64,000 bases of DNA from Amylostereum areolatum (Eukaryota > Basidiomycota > Agaricomycetes > Russulales > Stereaceae): the NCBI GenBank assembly GCA_012932865.1, contig SAXG01000009.1, forward strand, positions 791,163 through 855,162. The letters are read 5' to 3'. Position 1 is the stretch's first letter. The number at the start of each line of letters is the position of its first letter. The notes beneath the pieces were generated by a model that worked only from the letters and a program-made list of their open reading frames with translations, did no database searches and was not told where the DNA came from. Both the position numbers and the translations under genes were made by a program. Below are positions 22,295 to 33,170 of the stretch, piece after piece.

Positions 22295-24784
22295 ATGAGT
22301 GGTTCGACGAGTGGACCTTGTGCAAATGTCCAGGCTACTCGGTGCGCCAGCCGCTCTCAAAACGGCAAGAAGAACCAAGGCTGCAAGCACGGAAAATGCA
22401 AGCAATGCTGCCTCAGAGACCACCTGGGCGAGTGCTCGACACCCTCTCATCGCATATCACGGCGTGCACCATCAGCCCCGGTCCCTCCCCCTCCCGTCGC
22501 ACCGTCGCAGCAGCCCCTTCTTTTTAGCAGCACGGAGTCGTCATCGCCGACGATTGCACCCTCCCTTTCGGCCCCACCTCCGCCTTCAACTCAGCCATCA
22601 ACAGGAGCACATATGTCGCTCGCTGATCGAACCGCAGGGCATGCACAGCCGTTACACAATATGTGGACCGTCGCACCAGCTGGATGGGCCCAGCTTCGCG
22701 CCAGAGCTGTTGCGGGCAAGGAGGCGGTGGCGGACAGGAAGAAGTCTCTAAACGACGCAAAAGCGGCGGACCAGCGACGAATAGACATTAGGGTCTGGAA
22801 GCAGGTATGTAAACGACTTTCATTCTTTGCGTGAACTGTTCTAACATTGTTCTGTTTCAATAGGCTGGCCAGGCGCCATTCCTTTCTACAGCGGAGGTCA
22901 AGAATTACCCCTTTTTTCGGATCGCCGACCATCACCATCTTGTGGCTCAGCTTACGTCGACACCTCCCCCAGCACCTTTCGATGACTTCTTTGCCCAGAT
23001 ATTTGCCAGGCAGAAGGGATGGGTGTTGACTTCGTTCACAACAGAGCGACGAGTCGATACCTCGGAGAAGGAGCTCCTAATACGCTTTGTGGCACCCAAT
23101 CAACTAGCTGGACCTTTTCTCGGCGACGAGGATTGTCCCAACCTTCCGAGATATGCATTCTCATCCTTGTCGATCGCCTCGTCTACCCCGTCATCCTCAA
23201 AGATTCACACCCCACCTGCCACACCTATGTTAAAACGTGTCCGCTCTCGCGATGCTGAAGACACAGACGAGCACCCTGCCAAGCGGCAGCAAGCGTCTCC
23301 TTCCCCGACCCCACACTCCTCAGTCAGCTCTGAGCCGGAACCAGATCGAACGGCGCAATGCCAGCTTGTCCAATCGAGATCATCGCCTGGCCCCATCACG
23401 GCTGCCGGTGACGAGTCAAGTGGTCGCCAATTCCTTCGTGTACACCCCCACTTGCCCTCCTCACGTCGAAGTGTGTCAACGATAGTACGGTCGACATTGT
23501 CGTCTACAATGCTTCCCTCAATCACCGAGGAGGACCAAACATCACACTCTGGCCTGTCTCCTTTCTCGTCGACGCTTTCCCATGTCCATGTTACTCCCCT
23601 TCCCCGACGCGCTTTCAGTGAGGCATCCTCGTCGATGGTAGGAAATCAAACCCTAGCCACGCAGCGGTCGACACCGGCATATGGACCAGATGACAACCAT
23701 GTTCGGGAGGGCGAAGTGTCTGGTGTCCGCAGTTGCCGCACAACGAATAAACCGGAATTTCCGTCGTGGTGGTTCGTCTGCTACATCAAGGAAGGTTTCG
23801 AACGAGGCGAGGCTGCAAGGGCCGGAAATAAATCTTTGGCTATCCAAGACAAAGTATCCCTGGCATTCCCTGGTGTGCAGTGTTCGGAGCAAAGCTATAA
23901 CAAGGTCGGACGCTTCTATCGCAATCATCGCCATCTCTTCGACCACTTTGCGTCGATGGGCAAAACACCTGATGCCACATTCCATTGCCTTCTCCAGGAG
24001 ATTGAGCGGCTGAAGAGGACGAACTCAGGTGTTGACAGTGCGTCCCAAGGGGCAGTGACTGAGTCAGTGGGTTCGCTCGACAGTGGTCAGTCTTATCCTT
24101 AACTTTATCTTGAACTGGCTGATGCCAACCGTCGATCTCATAGATTCACCCGTTGGTACTCCTAACGTAGACGATCCGTCTTCATTACACCATCCCGATC
24201 TCGTAGCTGATGAGGAGGGTGGCAACTTGAATGCCCCTGGCTTATTCTCATTCTCTAATCTCAACAATATTGACGACATTGACGAACTCCGAGTTGGCGA
24301 TGGACTAGCCTGTCAAGATTTCCATGGTTCTAACTTATCGTCATTAACCCCGTCTTTCACCGCTCATCATGGGTGGATGCTGACAACTGTTTCTGATGTC
24401 AACAACGACCCTTTCGTTTCACTCGCAGGACCTGTTGCTGGGGCTGGGAATGTTTCTTCCGGTTTCATTCTCCACGAGCCTGCTGGTCCCTTCTCGGCGG
24501 CAGCGGCGGCTGTAGAGCAAGACGATCCTGATGCTGATTTTTCTGCACTAATAAAGTCTTTACCTCCTAATCTCTTCCCAGGCACTGTTCCACTGTTTCC
24601 TTACAATACTCCTGCCACACCACCTCTCCAAGATCGTCGTGAGAGTTTTCCCACTCATCCCATGACTTTTGACGACAATTTTGACATACCTCCTTTGACT
24701 CCCAACGGACTCGCATCTGTTCTGACTCCCAAGACGAGTCATGAGCTGACGGGCTGTCTAGCGCGGCTTTCTGGTCAGCAGTGA
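22295..24784 (+). CDS. Agaricomycete protein with N-terminal cysteine cluster and acidic C terminus
   Basis: Three exons from MSGSTSGPCANVQATRC at 22295 to CLARLSGQQ with stop at 24784; introns at about 22806-22863 and 24086-24144. The N terminus carries a tight Cys/His cluster, C-X8-C followed by GCKHGKCKQCCLRDHLGEC, which looks like a small zinc-binding module. Then come a Pro/Ser-rich linker, a folded segment (WKQAGQAPFLSTAEVKNYPF, FDDFFAQIFARQKGWVLTSF), a nuclear-localisation-like PMLKRVRSRDAED...HPAKRQQ, and a second folded block (PSWWFVCYIKEGFERGEAAR, SYNKVGRFYRNHRHLFDHF). The C terminus is acidic with DDFDIPPLTP-like short motifs. I do not recognise a named family. The composition (zinc cluster, nuclear signals, acidic tail) suggests a nuclear or transcription-related role, or derivation from a transposon-encoded protein. 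Confidence 0.7.
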
Positions 24785-25704
24785 TACATACTGGTTATTT
24801 TCCCTCGTCTTTTTCTCATCAATGACACTCATCAATACACGTACCATACTGCTGCTGTAGAATAATGTTCATATCACACATACTACTACCTAACACACCC
24901 CTTAATTCCGTAGACTGTAGACTACGTCCTACCTGGAATCATCTACCTGAAATCATCGGCTTTCCCCCTACTACGTACTGAGATTGTCGCCTGCCCGCGT
25001 CGGGCGTGATTTGACCAAGCACTAGGCGTGGTGCACTAGGCGTGGTGGACACCCACCAGCTCAAGCAGCACGACGCGCACTCAGTGCTGTCACGGTGTCA
25101 CGAGATGTGACACAGTCGCCTCCAAAGCCGTCCGGCGCTTGGTTCTAAAAGGCGGGGCTTCAACCGTTAAGCTCCCATAATTTGGGGAGCTAATAATGGA
25201 GCATATACTCACATTCCTGCCCTTACCGATTGTACCATTACTGAGCCGTTGTGCTACAGTAATGTGAAGAGGGGCACGGGCGCGCAAGACGCGTCTCGCG
25301 GAAAATGCACGTGACTCGACCGAAAACACGTCCAAACCCCACCAGTGCTTGAACCTAACTCCTGGGGCTCCAACCGTTAAGCTCTGAAATGCGAGAATTA
25401 GGTAGATATATATAATTCTCATAATATACAGTAAGCTGAATGTACCAGTATTGAGTTGTTTTGATCGGATCTGGGGGAGAGTCCAAGGAATAGAGAACAC
25501 GTTGGTGCGACATGTGCACATGATCGGAATTGACGCGTCTGGTTGAATCTCTAACTTCTCTTCTATCCATCTTTCAGCACCGCTGTTTCTCACTGTTTCT
25601 CATCTATCTCTACACCAATATAATCCTCTTTCTTTCTGTGTCATTTTTCTTTCCGGATGCCGGAAATCCGAAATCTGCAAGTGTGTCATCAGCGGCCTTC
25701 AAAC
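24785..25704. other. Intergenic stretch with two imperfect dispersed repeats
   Basis: No gene is supported. The phrase GGGGCT(T/C)CAACCGTTAAGCTC occurs at about 25155-25176 and again at about 25363-25384. Each is followed 90-100 bp later by related sequence, TGTACCATTACTGAGCCGTT and TGTACCAGTATTGAGTTGTT, so two diverged copies of a roughly 130 bp unit lie about 207 bp apart. CACTAGGCGTGGTG is repeated twice near 25020-25048. These may be relics of an element's terminal repeats; no target duplication was found. Confidence 0.4.
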
Positions 25705-26290
25705 TCAGCATATATTCTTGTCCAATGCGCAGGCAGACTGGGCCCTTGAAAGCTCTGGTACAATGGACTCGAACCAAACTTTGTCGCCCTCTTCCACGGC
25801 TGGACTGACCATGACCTCGAGATCTACAAGCTCCGCCCGACCTTTGAACTACCACTTCTCCTCGCCCGCGCCGCTGCTCGCCTGCCTCTTCTTCGCCTTG
25901 CCCGGACTCGCACGCATAGGAGACCCGCAAAACAGCGGGAGCAGCTCCGCCTCGCTCGGACTGCACAACTGCAATAATGCTCAGGTGTGCGCCAGGCTTG
26001 CCTTTGACGGCATTGCTCCCGCCGCCCCCGCCACTGAGCCAGTCCCAGTCCCAGCGCTCGCCCGCGTAGGCGTCGGACCAGTCTTGGTTTCGAGCCAGAG
26101 AACGGTGTCGGAGAAGAGGAGAAAGTCGCGCTCTTTGAGGTAAGTGCTGCGCTCAAACTGGAGGAGCGTGCCGTACTTGAGGAAGGTGCAGCCTGGGGAG
26201 ATGAGTTGGAAGGGGAGATTGGCGTTGGAGCGCAAGGAGCACGAGGGTCTGCGTGTGTGTGTGTGTGTGGGAGGCATTGAGGGTTGGGAG
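25705..26290 (-). pseudogene. RhoGEF-type PH-domain remnant
   Basis: Minus-strand remnant resembling the pleckstrin-homology region that follows the DH domain of fungal Rho guanine-nucleotide exchange factors. Visible pieces are NLPFQLISPGCTFLKYGTLL, YLKERDFLLFSDTVLWLETK, SEAELL, a basic SPGKAKKRQASS linker, then EEKW followed by an in-frame TAG and FKGRAELVDLEVMVSPAVEE, ending LDKNIC with TGA at 25705-25707. The catalytic DH domain is absent; the upstream sequence is the cyclin gene's 3' end. At least two stops interrupt the block, so I call it a truncated pseudogene. A cryptic multi-exon gene is possible, but a 29 nt intron would be needed to skip the TAG, which is too short. Confidence 0.55.
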
Positions 26291-26611
26291 GACATGTTGA
26301 TCGGCTTCGAAGGCAGAGAGAGAGGGTGAATGACGGATGAGCTGGAATTGAGAGCGCTAGGTGAGCCAGACATGGGATGTGTGATCAGAGAAAAAAATTG
26401 GGAGGCCAGGAGGTGGAGGGATGTTTTGAGGAAGCGGGCAGGGACAGGGACAGGGACAGGGAGATAAGGAGAGGTGCTTGCCACTGACGACGGTGGAGGT
26501 GGAAGAGCAGAGGGAAGGGGTGCATCTTGAAGAATCGAGGGAGAGGTGTGACGGGTCCGGGAGGTAGAGGTGCGTATCCAGGACGTTGGACACTCAGGGA
26601 GTTGCGTGAGA

Positions 26612-28552
26612 TCATGCACCATGAAGAGCCATGGTCAACTCTTCGTAGCATCCTTGATCAGGGTCCAAACCCGCCTCGACCGCGCGCTCACGAGCCACAC
26701 AAATAAGGGCCTTGACGGAGGAGGCAAGCTCAGCCTCCAAAGGAACTGGTATGTTTTCAGTCCAGCGGTTCAAAGCCCACCGCCGCGCGAAGACGATAGT
26801 ATGTCAGATCAAAAGCAAACGGTCTGAACCATACCATATATCACGAACCTTCATGTACTTTTTCGATGCGTACTTCTTGTAGAACGAAGGGTGGCGAATA
26901 GGCTTGAGGATGTAGTTGAGCATGAGGTTGGCGGTAGGGATGAGCGTGCTTTCCGGGTAGGAGGAGTAATGCACCAAATTCGCCATCTGAGGAAAGTTAT
27001 GAGACACGAAAAGACCGTAAGGAGAAGAAACGTACCCAGTCCTCACACCCAAGCATCAACCGCGCCAACCAAATTGAAGCGGCAGCGAGCAAGGAGGGTG
27101 GCACGGCGATGAGCCGCCACTCCACACACTCGATCTCCATGAGATATTTTGCAATCGTGCGCACCTGCTCATTGTACTCATCCGCCTTGCTGACTTGGCG
27201 CAAGAAGTGGATTGGGTTGGGGTAGCTCATGTTCCACTCCAAAGTCTTCAGAATGTAACGCTTGGCCTGAAGAATCTCAACCTCGGTGTGGCTGGCATCC
27301 GCACAGTAGAGGAAGTTGGCCGCCGATGGCGCAACGATCTCCTCGACCTTGGCAGCGATGAACATGCAGGTGATGCCGGCAAGTTGAAGCTTGGCCAAGG
27401 AAACCACACGGGCTGAAAGGAATTGGTCGATGATGTTGGTCGCCAGGGAAAGTGTCTCTGGGAGTAGGCGGAAGCGCATGTGAACCTGAATGAGCCAGTC
27501 CGTCAAGATACCGCGCATTTTCCAGGCGAGGTCTTTCTGGTTCTCCATGTAGTTCGGGTTGGGCAGGGTGGCTTGCTGTGATAACCAATGAGCAAAGTGG
27601 ACGAAGAAATAACGGATGAAAAAACTCACCTCCACTTCTTTGAGATACTCAAAAATCTCCCCGACGTACTCGCTAACCATCAAAGGATCGTCTGTATCTT
27701 CCTCGTCGAGGTCAACCCATTCTTGGCCTTCGGGGTCGGCCTCGGCTTCAACTTTGATGTCCTTGATATGTTTCTGCAACTCAACTTGCGCTTGCTGAAC
27801 CTCGTCAACTCCCTCCAACTTCGTCGCACGGGGGTCAAACTCCTCCGGGGTTTCGGACGATGTCTGTCGCTTCTTGAGAACCTGGTGCGCCTCCGCCTCG
27901 TCTTCTTCCACCATCTCATGCTTGACAGAGGGTCTACGTCCGATTAAGTTAGACTTGCACGACTGCTGTGGGGACTGCTGTGGGGAGACACGACGGGGCG
28001 GGAACAATCAGCGCAGGCGGGTCAATCAACATGGCATTGTCGACGGCCGCGGGAACGTGCTGCGTCTTGACTTCTCCGGTTGAGCGGGTCGTGCGCTTTG
28101 TGGCGGCAGGGGCTGCAACAGAGCGTAGTGGGACCCTGGTTGTCACCGTCGCGGTGGTGGTCGTGGTCGTGGTGGCTCGGGTTCCAAGAACTACACCGTT
28201 GGAGTTCTTGACGGGAGCGGTGCGAGCGTTGTCCTTATCTTTCCCCTTGAGCTTGGACACCCTGGGTTTGTTGACAATGACCTCTCCGAGAACAGAGCGC
28301 TTGCGCTTTCCTGCAGGGCGCCGTTGGTAGAAGGGGGTTTAGTACGGAGAGCTCTAGGGCGAGCATTGGTGTTTTTGTCTTTGTAGACAGCGGTCCGAGC
28401 GTGTGGAACACACCTCGTCTGAGGGTCAAAAAGTCAGTAAATGGAGATCGACGACAGCCATCGACCTGCCGCGGAAAGATGCTCACAGGTATTTCAGAGG
28501 CCTCAGAACGCGTAGTTGACACCGTGAGTATGTTGCCTGCCAGTGTGTGCAT
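26612..28552 (-). CDS. G2/mitotic B-type cyclin
   Basis: Regulatory subunit of the cyclin-dependent kinase that drives mitosis. The N-terminal region is assembled from short exons (start proposed at 28552, MHTLAGNIL; then VPHARTAVYKDKNTNARPRA, KRKRSVLGEVIVNKPRVSKL) and is basic and disordered. The cyclin box is unmistakable: NYMENQKDLAWKMRGILTDW, LIQVHMRFRLLPETLSLATN, IIDQFLSARVVSLAKLQLAG, CMFIAAKVEEIVAPSAANF, YILKTLEWNMSYPNPIHFLR, then NLVHYSSYPESTLIPTANLM and SFYKKYASKKYMKV. A last segment RWALNRWTENIPVPLEAELA ends LHGA with TGA at 26612-26614. Two oddities: near 28320 the frame changes and only a 35 nt intron would fix it, and no AG acceptor precedes the last segment (see findings). The exact start is uncertain. 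Confidence 0.85.
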
Positions 28553-28739
28553 GTTTCGCAACTGATCCGCCCGCCCTCCCTCAACATCTCCGCACGAAAC
28601 ACTTATCCAACCGAGCGAACGTGCTGTGAACACGCGCGACATTGATCGAACGACGGCCTCTCGGGGGAAGGTGAACGTGGCGGGGTGACTGGATACAAAT
28701 ACAAATGGGTGAGTACAATCCATATCGATGCGCTCAATT

Positions 28740-29890
28740 GTGACTTACCGATGTCACCCTCGTCTTGACGGGGAGAACCTCCCAACGCGACGTTCAGTGT
28801 CCTGATGACGTCGTGACCGCGGCAGTGGGCACAGGTGCCCTCGCTCCCCCTGAACGCCCCTAACGGCGGGAAGACGTTCCGGGCGGGACGTGTTCTGGTG
28901 AGTTTGTGTTCGGTGAGCACTTCCAACCTGTTACGAACGAGATTGACCTGTCTTCGAGTTTGAATATATACTCTTCGATCCCCATCTGCCCACGTCCAAG
29001 TTGTCAGCCTCCCCTCTCGCAACTGACCGGAGAACAACACACCTTGAACTCGGTCTTCATCGCGAGCCTCTTGCTTATCCGCATCGGCATGTCCCCCTCC
29101 CTCGTCTCCACCATGCTCTCCATCTCCGTCCCGTTGTACCCTTGTGCATCACCTCCAGCACCACGTCCAGGGACCAGTACGCACAGGTCAAGATGTCAAT
29201 CTGCCAAATGATAGTAAGTTGACAGCCATTCTCGTGCTCTCAAGGCTACAAATTGCGGTTGATCCAGGATATTTCACACTGAGAAACCCCGCACATTTGT
29301 ACCCTCGAGAGCGTGAGGAGGAGGGAGGAGGGAGGGAAACTAAAGGAGGGGACGACGAGTGGAACGGAACAACAAATGACAACGGCGTCGTGGAATTGGA
29401 AACAGATTCCATTCAAATCTGATTGGCTGGTGGACGCGTCAATGCCATGAGACACGACGAGCATGCACGTCGGCCCTGTCCAAGTTCGTGGTCGCAGAAC
29501 TATTACTGTAATGGCTTACACGCACATGCGATAAGTTGTACCACAGAACTTGTATTATAAAAGTGTAAAAGAAACAGATCGTGATCGTAACCCAACGCGC
29601 AGACACGAGCGAAAACCGCGCCAGCACGCTCCCGTGAAGATTCCCGAGCTCCCAAACCATGAGCCTCAAACACCACCTTCTGCAGCGCGTCCTTCACATT
29701 GACGGTGTTCCTCTCAACCGACACCGGGTCCAAGCCGTCCGCATTTGTGTGCGCGGAGAGCAGTGGCACACCCGCCCATACACTCCGCCTCCGCCTCCTT
29801 GCGGGTGAAGGTCCCGTACATGTCTTCGTCGTCCATTGGGTCGAGGATGCCGAGTGGGGAAGACGAGGTAAGACGTGGAGAATAGGTGGA
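28740..29890 (-). other. Unassigned minus-strand coding-like fragments
   Basis: Two stretches look protein-coding but I cannot assemble or name a gene. At about 29090-29210 and 28740-28950 the minus strand reads GYNGTEMESMVETREGDMPM, ISKRLAMKTEFK, then (after a donor) RRQVNLVRNRLEVLTEHKL and PARNVFPPLGAFRGSEGTCA with a CAHC motif. At about 29680-29855 it reads MDDEDMYGTFTRKEAEAE, then a +1 shift within a GGCGGA repeat into VWAGVPLLSAHTNADGLDPV, VKDALQKVVFEAHGLGARE and FARVCALGYDHDLF. The frameshift in a short repeat suggests decay or a polymorphic site. These may be remnants of one or two genes broken around the neighbouring KDZ element. Confidence 0.3.
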
Positions 29891-30048
29891 ACGATACGGA
29901 GAAGGCTGTGGGGTAGGGTGGGGGGTTCGGGCAGTTAGCCTGGTTATGGGAGAGGGGGCAGAGAGAGGACGCACCGATGAAGAAAGACAGGTGATACCAA
30001 CTAGAAAAGGCGCGCCGCGCGCTTGCATCCAGCCTCGCTGTCACAATA

Positions 30049-32240
30049 TCATAGACCAAAATAATGCAGAGGAACGTCATAGGGATGAGCTCCGCTTTCT
30101 TCAAGGTCCTTGATGATCGCACGGTTTCGTAGCTTGATCATCTCGTCCAAAAAGAAATCGAAACGCTCCTTCCGCATCTCACGCACAATTGCCTGGTAGC
30201 CACCAAACCACGCATTCGTCATCTCCGCTGCGGAAGAGTTGAAGCGCCAGTGGCCGTTCTCCACCAAGTCCGGAAACATGGCCGGGTTGCAATACTGACC
30301 GCAGAAGTCATCAGACTCTTTATGCTTGGTCTTCATGTGAAAGACATCCACAGGAAGTGCGCACTTGCCGAAGTAATCATCATGCACAGATTGAAGGTGC
30401 TTCAGAAGACTGCACGCGTTGTCGTAAAAGATGCAACGGGGAAGGGAAGCAGGCGTCGGGAAAACCGCGTGCAGAAACATCTGCAAATGAGATTCAGCGG
30501 GACGAGTTGGTAGATAATGATGGTACAACTTACCCGAGCACCATTAATGGCCTCCGACCCAAAGAAAGTGGCGCGGGCAAGCATGACACCGCAAGTAGCA
30601 ACGCAAAGCTGCTCATTGTGCGTGCGGCGTCGACCAAAACGTGCACGAGGTTTGGAATTGCCGGAATCAGGCTTTGTTGGGCATCCACTGCCACCATCCT
30701 CGTCAACTTCCCCATCCTCGTCAACCTGTAGCAGCTCCTCCGTAGTGTTCTCGCCCTCATTCTCCACACGGACAAGCTTGAGACGTTGGAGACGTCGCTG
30801 GAGTTGAAAAAGAGCGGAATGCCCGGCCACGTCTTCGAGTTTACGATGGGACGGCTCGGTGCACGTACGAAACCCGGGGGTGGCGGATATGTCACAGCCG
30901 TCGACAGCGCAGAGTCCATCCATGTCGGAATGGTCGTTGCAGAACCGTGCCCTTTGGCTCGGAAGATCGCCCTGGCAGTCACGAACTTGACAGCAGGGCC
31001 GGCCAACCGTGACGCCGTCCATCACCACAGCACGGATGAAAGCTACAAGGGTATAACATCAGCAAATAAGTCATGCAGAGGAAATTACACGGACGTACAG
31101 AGCTGTCCGTCATCCTCTTTTGTAGCGCAGCATCGGTCACATACGTGACTCCAGTGTTCGCGACCCGGACCTACCATGGCCTGGTTCCGCTCCTGTAGAA
31201 CAGGGTTCAAGCGCTCAGCTTGATCGCCTTTATTCTCCAGCACCAACGGATACCCTCGCTCATCATATTCCCGAAGTAATGCGTAGAGGAAAAATGCGTC
31301 CCAAACCAAAACAGGTGTGAGAGTCGTAGCGATTGACCATTCGGGGGGGAAGCGGCTTGAAGAATGCGCGTGTTCGAGGTCATAGATTCGCCCATTATTT
31401 GTAGCTGATACCCTAGTATCGGCAACCGTGAGCACCGGTGTGAATGAAAGCAGAATCATAGACGCACCATGCAAATACCATTGACCATGTGAAGTGGTTG
31501 CACAGAGACGTCTCCAGATATGCGTGCGTCGCAACGTGAATAGCAGGCGGTACACCTGGGTAGTGAACGCGCGAGTTGCGATGCTCGTGGATGTAATATG
31601 TTGGGTAATAGCGGGCATAGCATTCTACTTTGTCAGATTCATGGACTTTGTGGACAGCGAGATAGTGAATACATACTTCGACAGTTTGCTGAATACGACA
31701 CAGCGGGTACAGGCCCAAACTCCTTCGAGAAGTAGGTGACACGGATAGCGATAATATGCGACAAGTCTTGAGGATCGGGAGGGCGCCCTTGCCGAATGTG
31801 CACGCAACGTGGGTCAAGGCACGTGCGAGTGGGGGGATAGAGATTATAGAATCCTGTATATATGGTCAGTGTTAACCGGGTGAATAAGAAAAGGACTGCT
31901 ACGTACCAATTCCCAAAGGTACTCCGTGTTGAATGAACAGGTCGAGTAAGTCGCCACCGCTGCCGGACGGAGGAGCGTGGTCCCATGCAAGGTTGCGGAG
32001 GATCGACCAACACGCGCCGACTACATCGGGGGAGTGGAGAGAGAGCGCGGAAGATAAAAAGTCCGTGACTTCAGACGGAAGGTGAAGGGGGGGGCCAGGA
32101 AACGTGGGCGCTCGGTGCCATGAAAGATGATCTTTGAGGTGAACAACAAGGCGGAAGAATAGAAGGAACGAGTCGACGGTTAGGGCATCGGCGAGGTCAG
32201 GGCGAGAGATAAAGGAGGATATGACAGCGACGATAGACAT
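30049..32240 (-). CDS. KDZ-transposon protein with CxC5- and CxC6-like cysteine clusters
   Basis: Minus-strand multi-exon gene of a Kyakuja-Dileera-Zisupton (KDZ) element. The start MSIVAVISSFISRPDLADAL at 32240 leads to the CxC5-like module (FYNLYPPTRTCLDPRCV, then a zinc-cluster-type segment ARYYPTYYIHEHRNSRVHYP and FTWSMVFAWCVYDSAFIHTG). Next is VLENKGDQAERLNPVLQER, a cysteine pair CDRCC, and the CxC6-like module (VGRPCCQVRDCQGDLPSQRA, FCNDHSDMDGLCAVDGCDIS, GFRTCTEPSHRKLE). A DEDGEVDEDG acidic linker follows. The end is KDZ transposase core: RCIFYDNACSLLKHLQSVHD, LPVDVFHMKTKHKESDDFC, CNPAMFPDLVENGHWRFNSS and RFDFFLDEMIKLRNRAIIKD. Introns of about 50 nt reconcile the frames. I saw no disabling stop, but I did not find the element's termini, so whether it is mobile is unknown. 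KDZ and CxC names are from memory of the family description. Confidence 0.8.
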
Positions 32241-32300
32241 AGCGGGGACGAAGGGAGAGGGAAAAGGCTGGAAGGTGTATATATATATGAAGTGCGTCAT

Positions 32301-32470
32301 TCCGTCGTTTTGTCGTTTTGTCGCTGCGACGCTACGACATGACGAGGGCGACTCGCTGCGCGTGAGCGCGAACGCTACGTCGTTCCGACGTTCCAAGCCT
32401 CACCGCGAAGTTGTGTCGCTCTGACATTGCTTATTCAGCGGCCGAAGCCGCTCCGTCGTTTCAACGTAGT
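32301..32470. repeat. Degenerate GTCG/GACG-rich repeat tract
   Basis: Directly upstream of the KDZ-gene start lies a run of TCCGTCGTTTTGTCG, CGACGCTACGACATGACG, ACGTCGTTCCGACG and GCTCCGTCGTTTCAACG. The first 15 bases (32301-32315) are the exact inverse complement of 21723-21737 in the other degenerate tract downstream of the DUF427 gene. The rest of 32241-32787 shows no gene; a TATATATATATGA run at about 32277-32290 could serve the KDZ gene. Confidence 0.5.
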
Positions 32471-32787
32471 CGGTGTAGCGAGGTGTTCCAGATATCGTAC
32501 TTTCACGACTATGAGGTGCTGGCGGAGTAAGAAGTTTAGAAGAGCAAATACATCGGCGATGAACATTGGACATTGAACTGCGGAGGTAAGCGTAGAGCAA
32601 TATGATATGGCTCAAACGGCAGATACGACAGTTGCACCAACAACTTTGCCGTCAGTCGCTTGAGGGCTCGGACGAATCCGTCATCGATGATACTTGCATC
32701 TTGATCGATCCACCGACCGGCTGAGACCAACGACTACCATGTTGTATATAGCTAAAAGTACATTGCACGAGCGCGTAAACTTCGTAT

Positions 32788-33170
32788 TCATTCGTCGTAT
32801 TCGGCGTCAACAGATTCCTGGGCCTTGCCAACAATGTTCATCTCCTGAATGGCTGCGTTAAAAGCGAAGGACGAGAAGTTCGAAGAGTGGACAGACCTGG
32901 TAAGTGGTTTCCTTGCCAGTGTTGTCGTTGCGAATGGTGTACTTCTCCTAAGAAGAGGGCGAGACACAAAGGCGATTATAGAGCAAGGCAATGGCAACGC
33001 ACAATACCCTCCTCAGATACAATGTTGGTTATTTCGCTAGTTGAATGGGCGACATTGTCGTTTCCACCTGCACCCTGGTGATGAGGTGACATAGCACGCA
33101 GAGAAGTACAGATAAACATACCGCCGACGGGCCTGTACTCGACCTGGTCACATTTATTGTACGACGGCAT
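32788..33170 (-). CDS. Small HVA1/DUF2945 TUDOR-like protein (67 aa)
   Basis: Tiny four-exon gene. Joined in frame the protein begins MPSYNKCDQVEYRPVGG, continues GNDNVAHSTSEITNI, then EKYTIRNDNTGKETTYQ and EMNIVGKAQESVDAEYDE, stop at 32788-32790. Exon joins need acceptors TGCAG (about 33070), CTTCTTAG (about 32950) and CATTCAG (about 32850), with donors GTATGT, GTATCT and GTCTGT; phases agree. The pattern MPxYNKGDxVEYRPVGG...EITxI...YTIRNDNTGKETxYxExNIVGK is that of the hypervirulence-associated protein TUDOR domain (DUF2945), common in fungi and bacteria as a free-standing ~70-residue protein of unknown biochemical role. The usual Gly after NK is Cys here. Too short and too split to appear as a single open frame. 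Confidence 0.82.
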
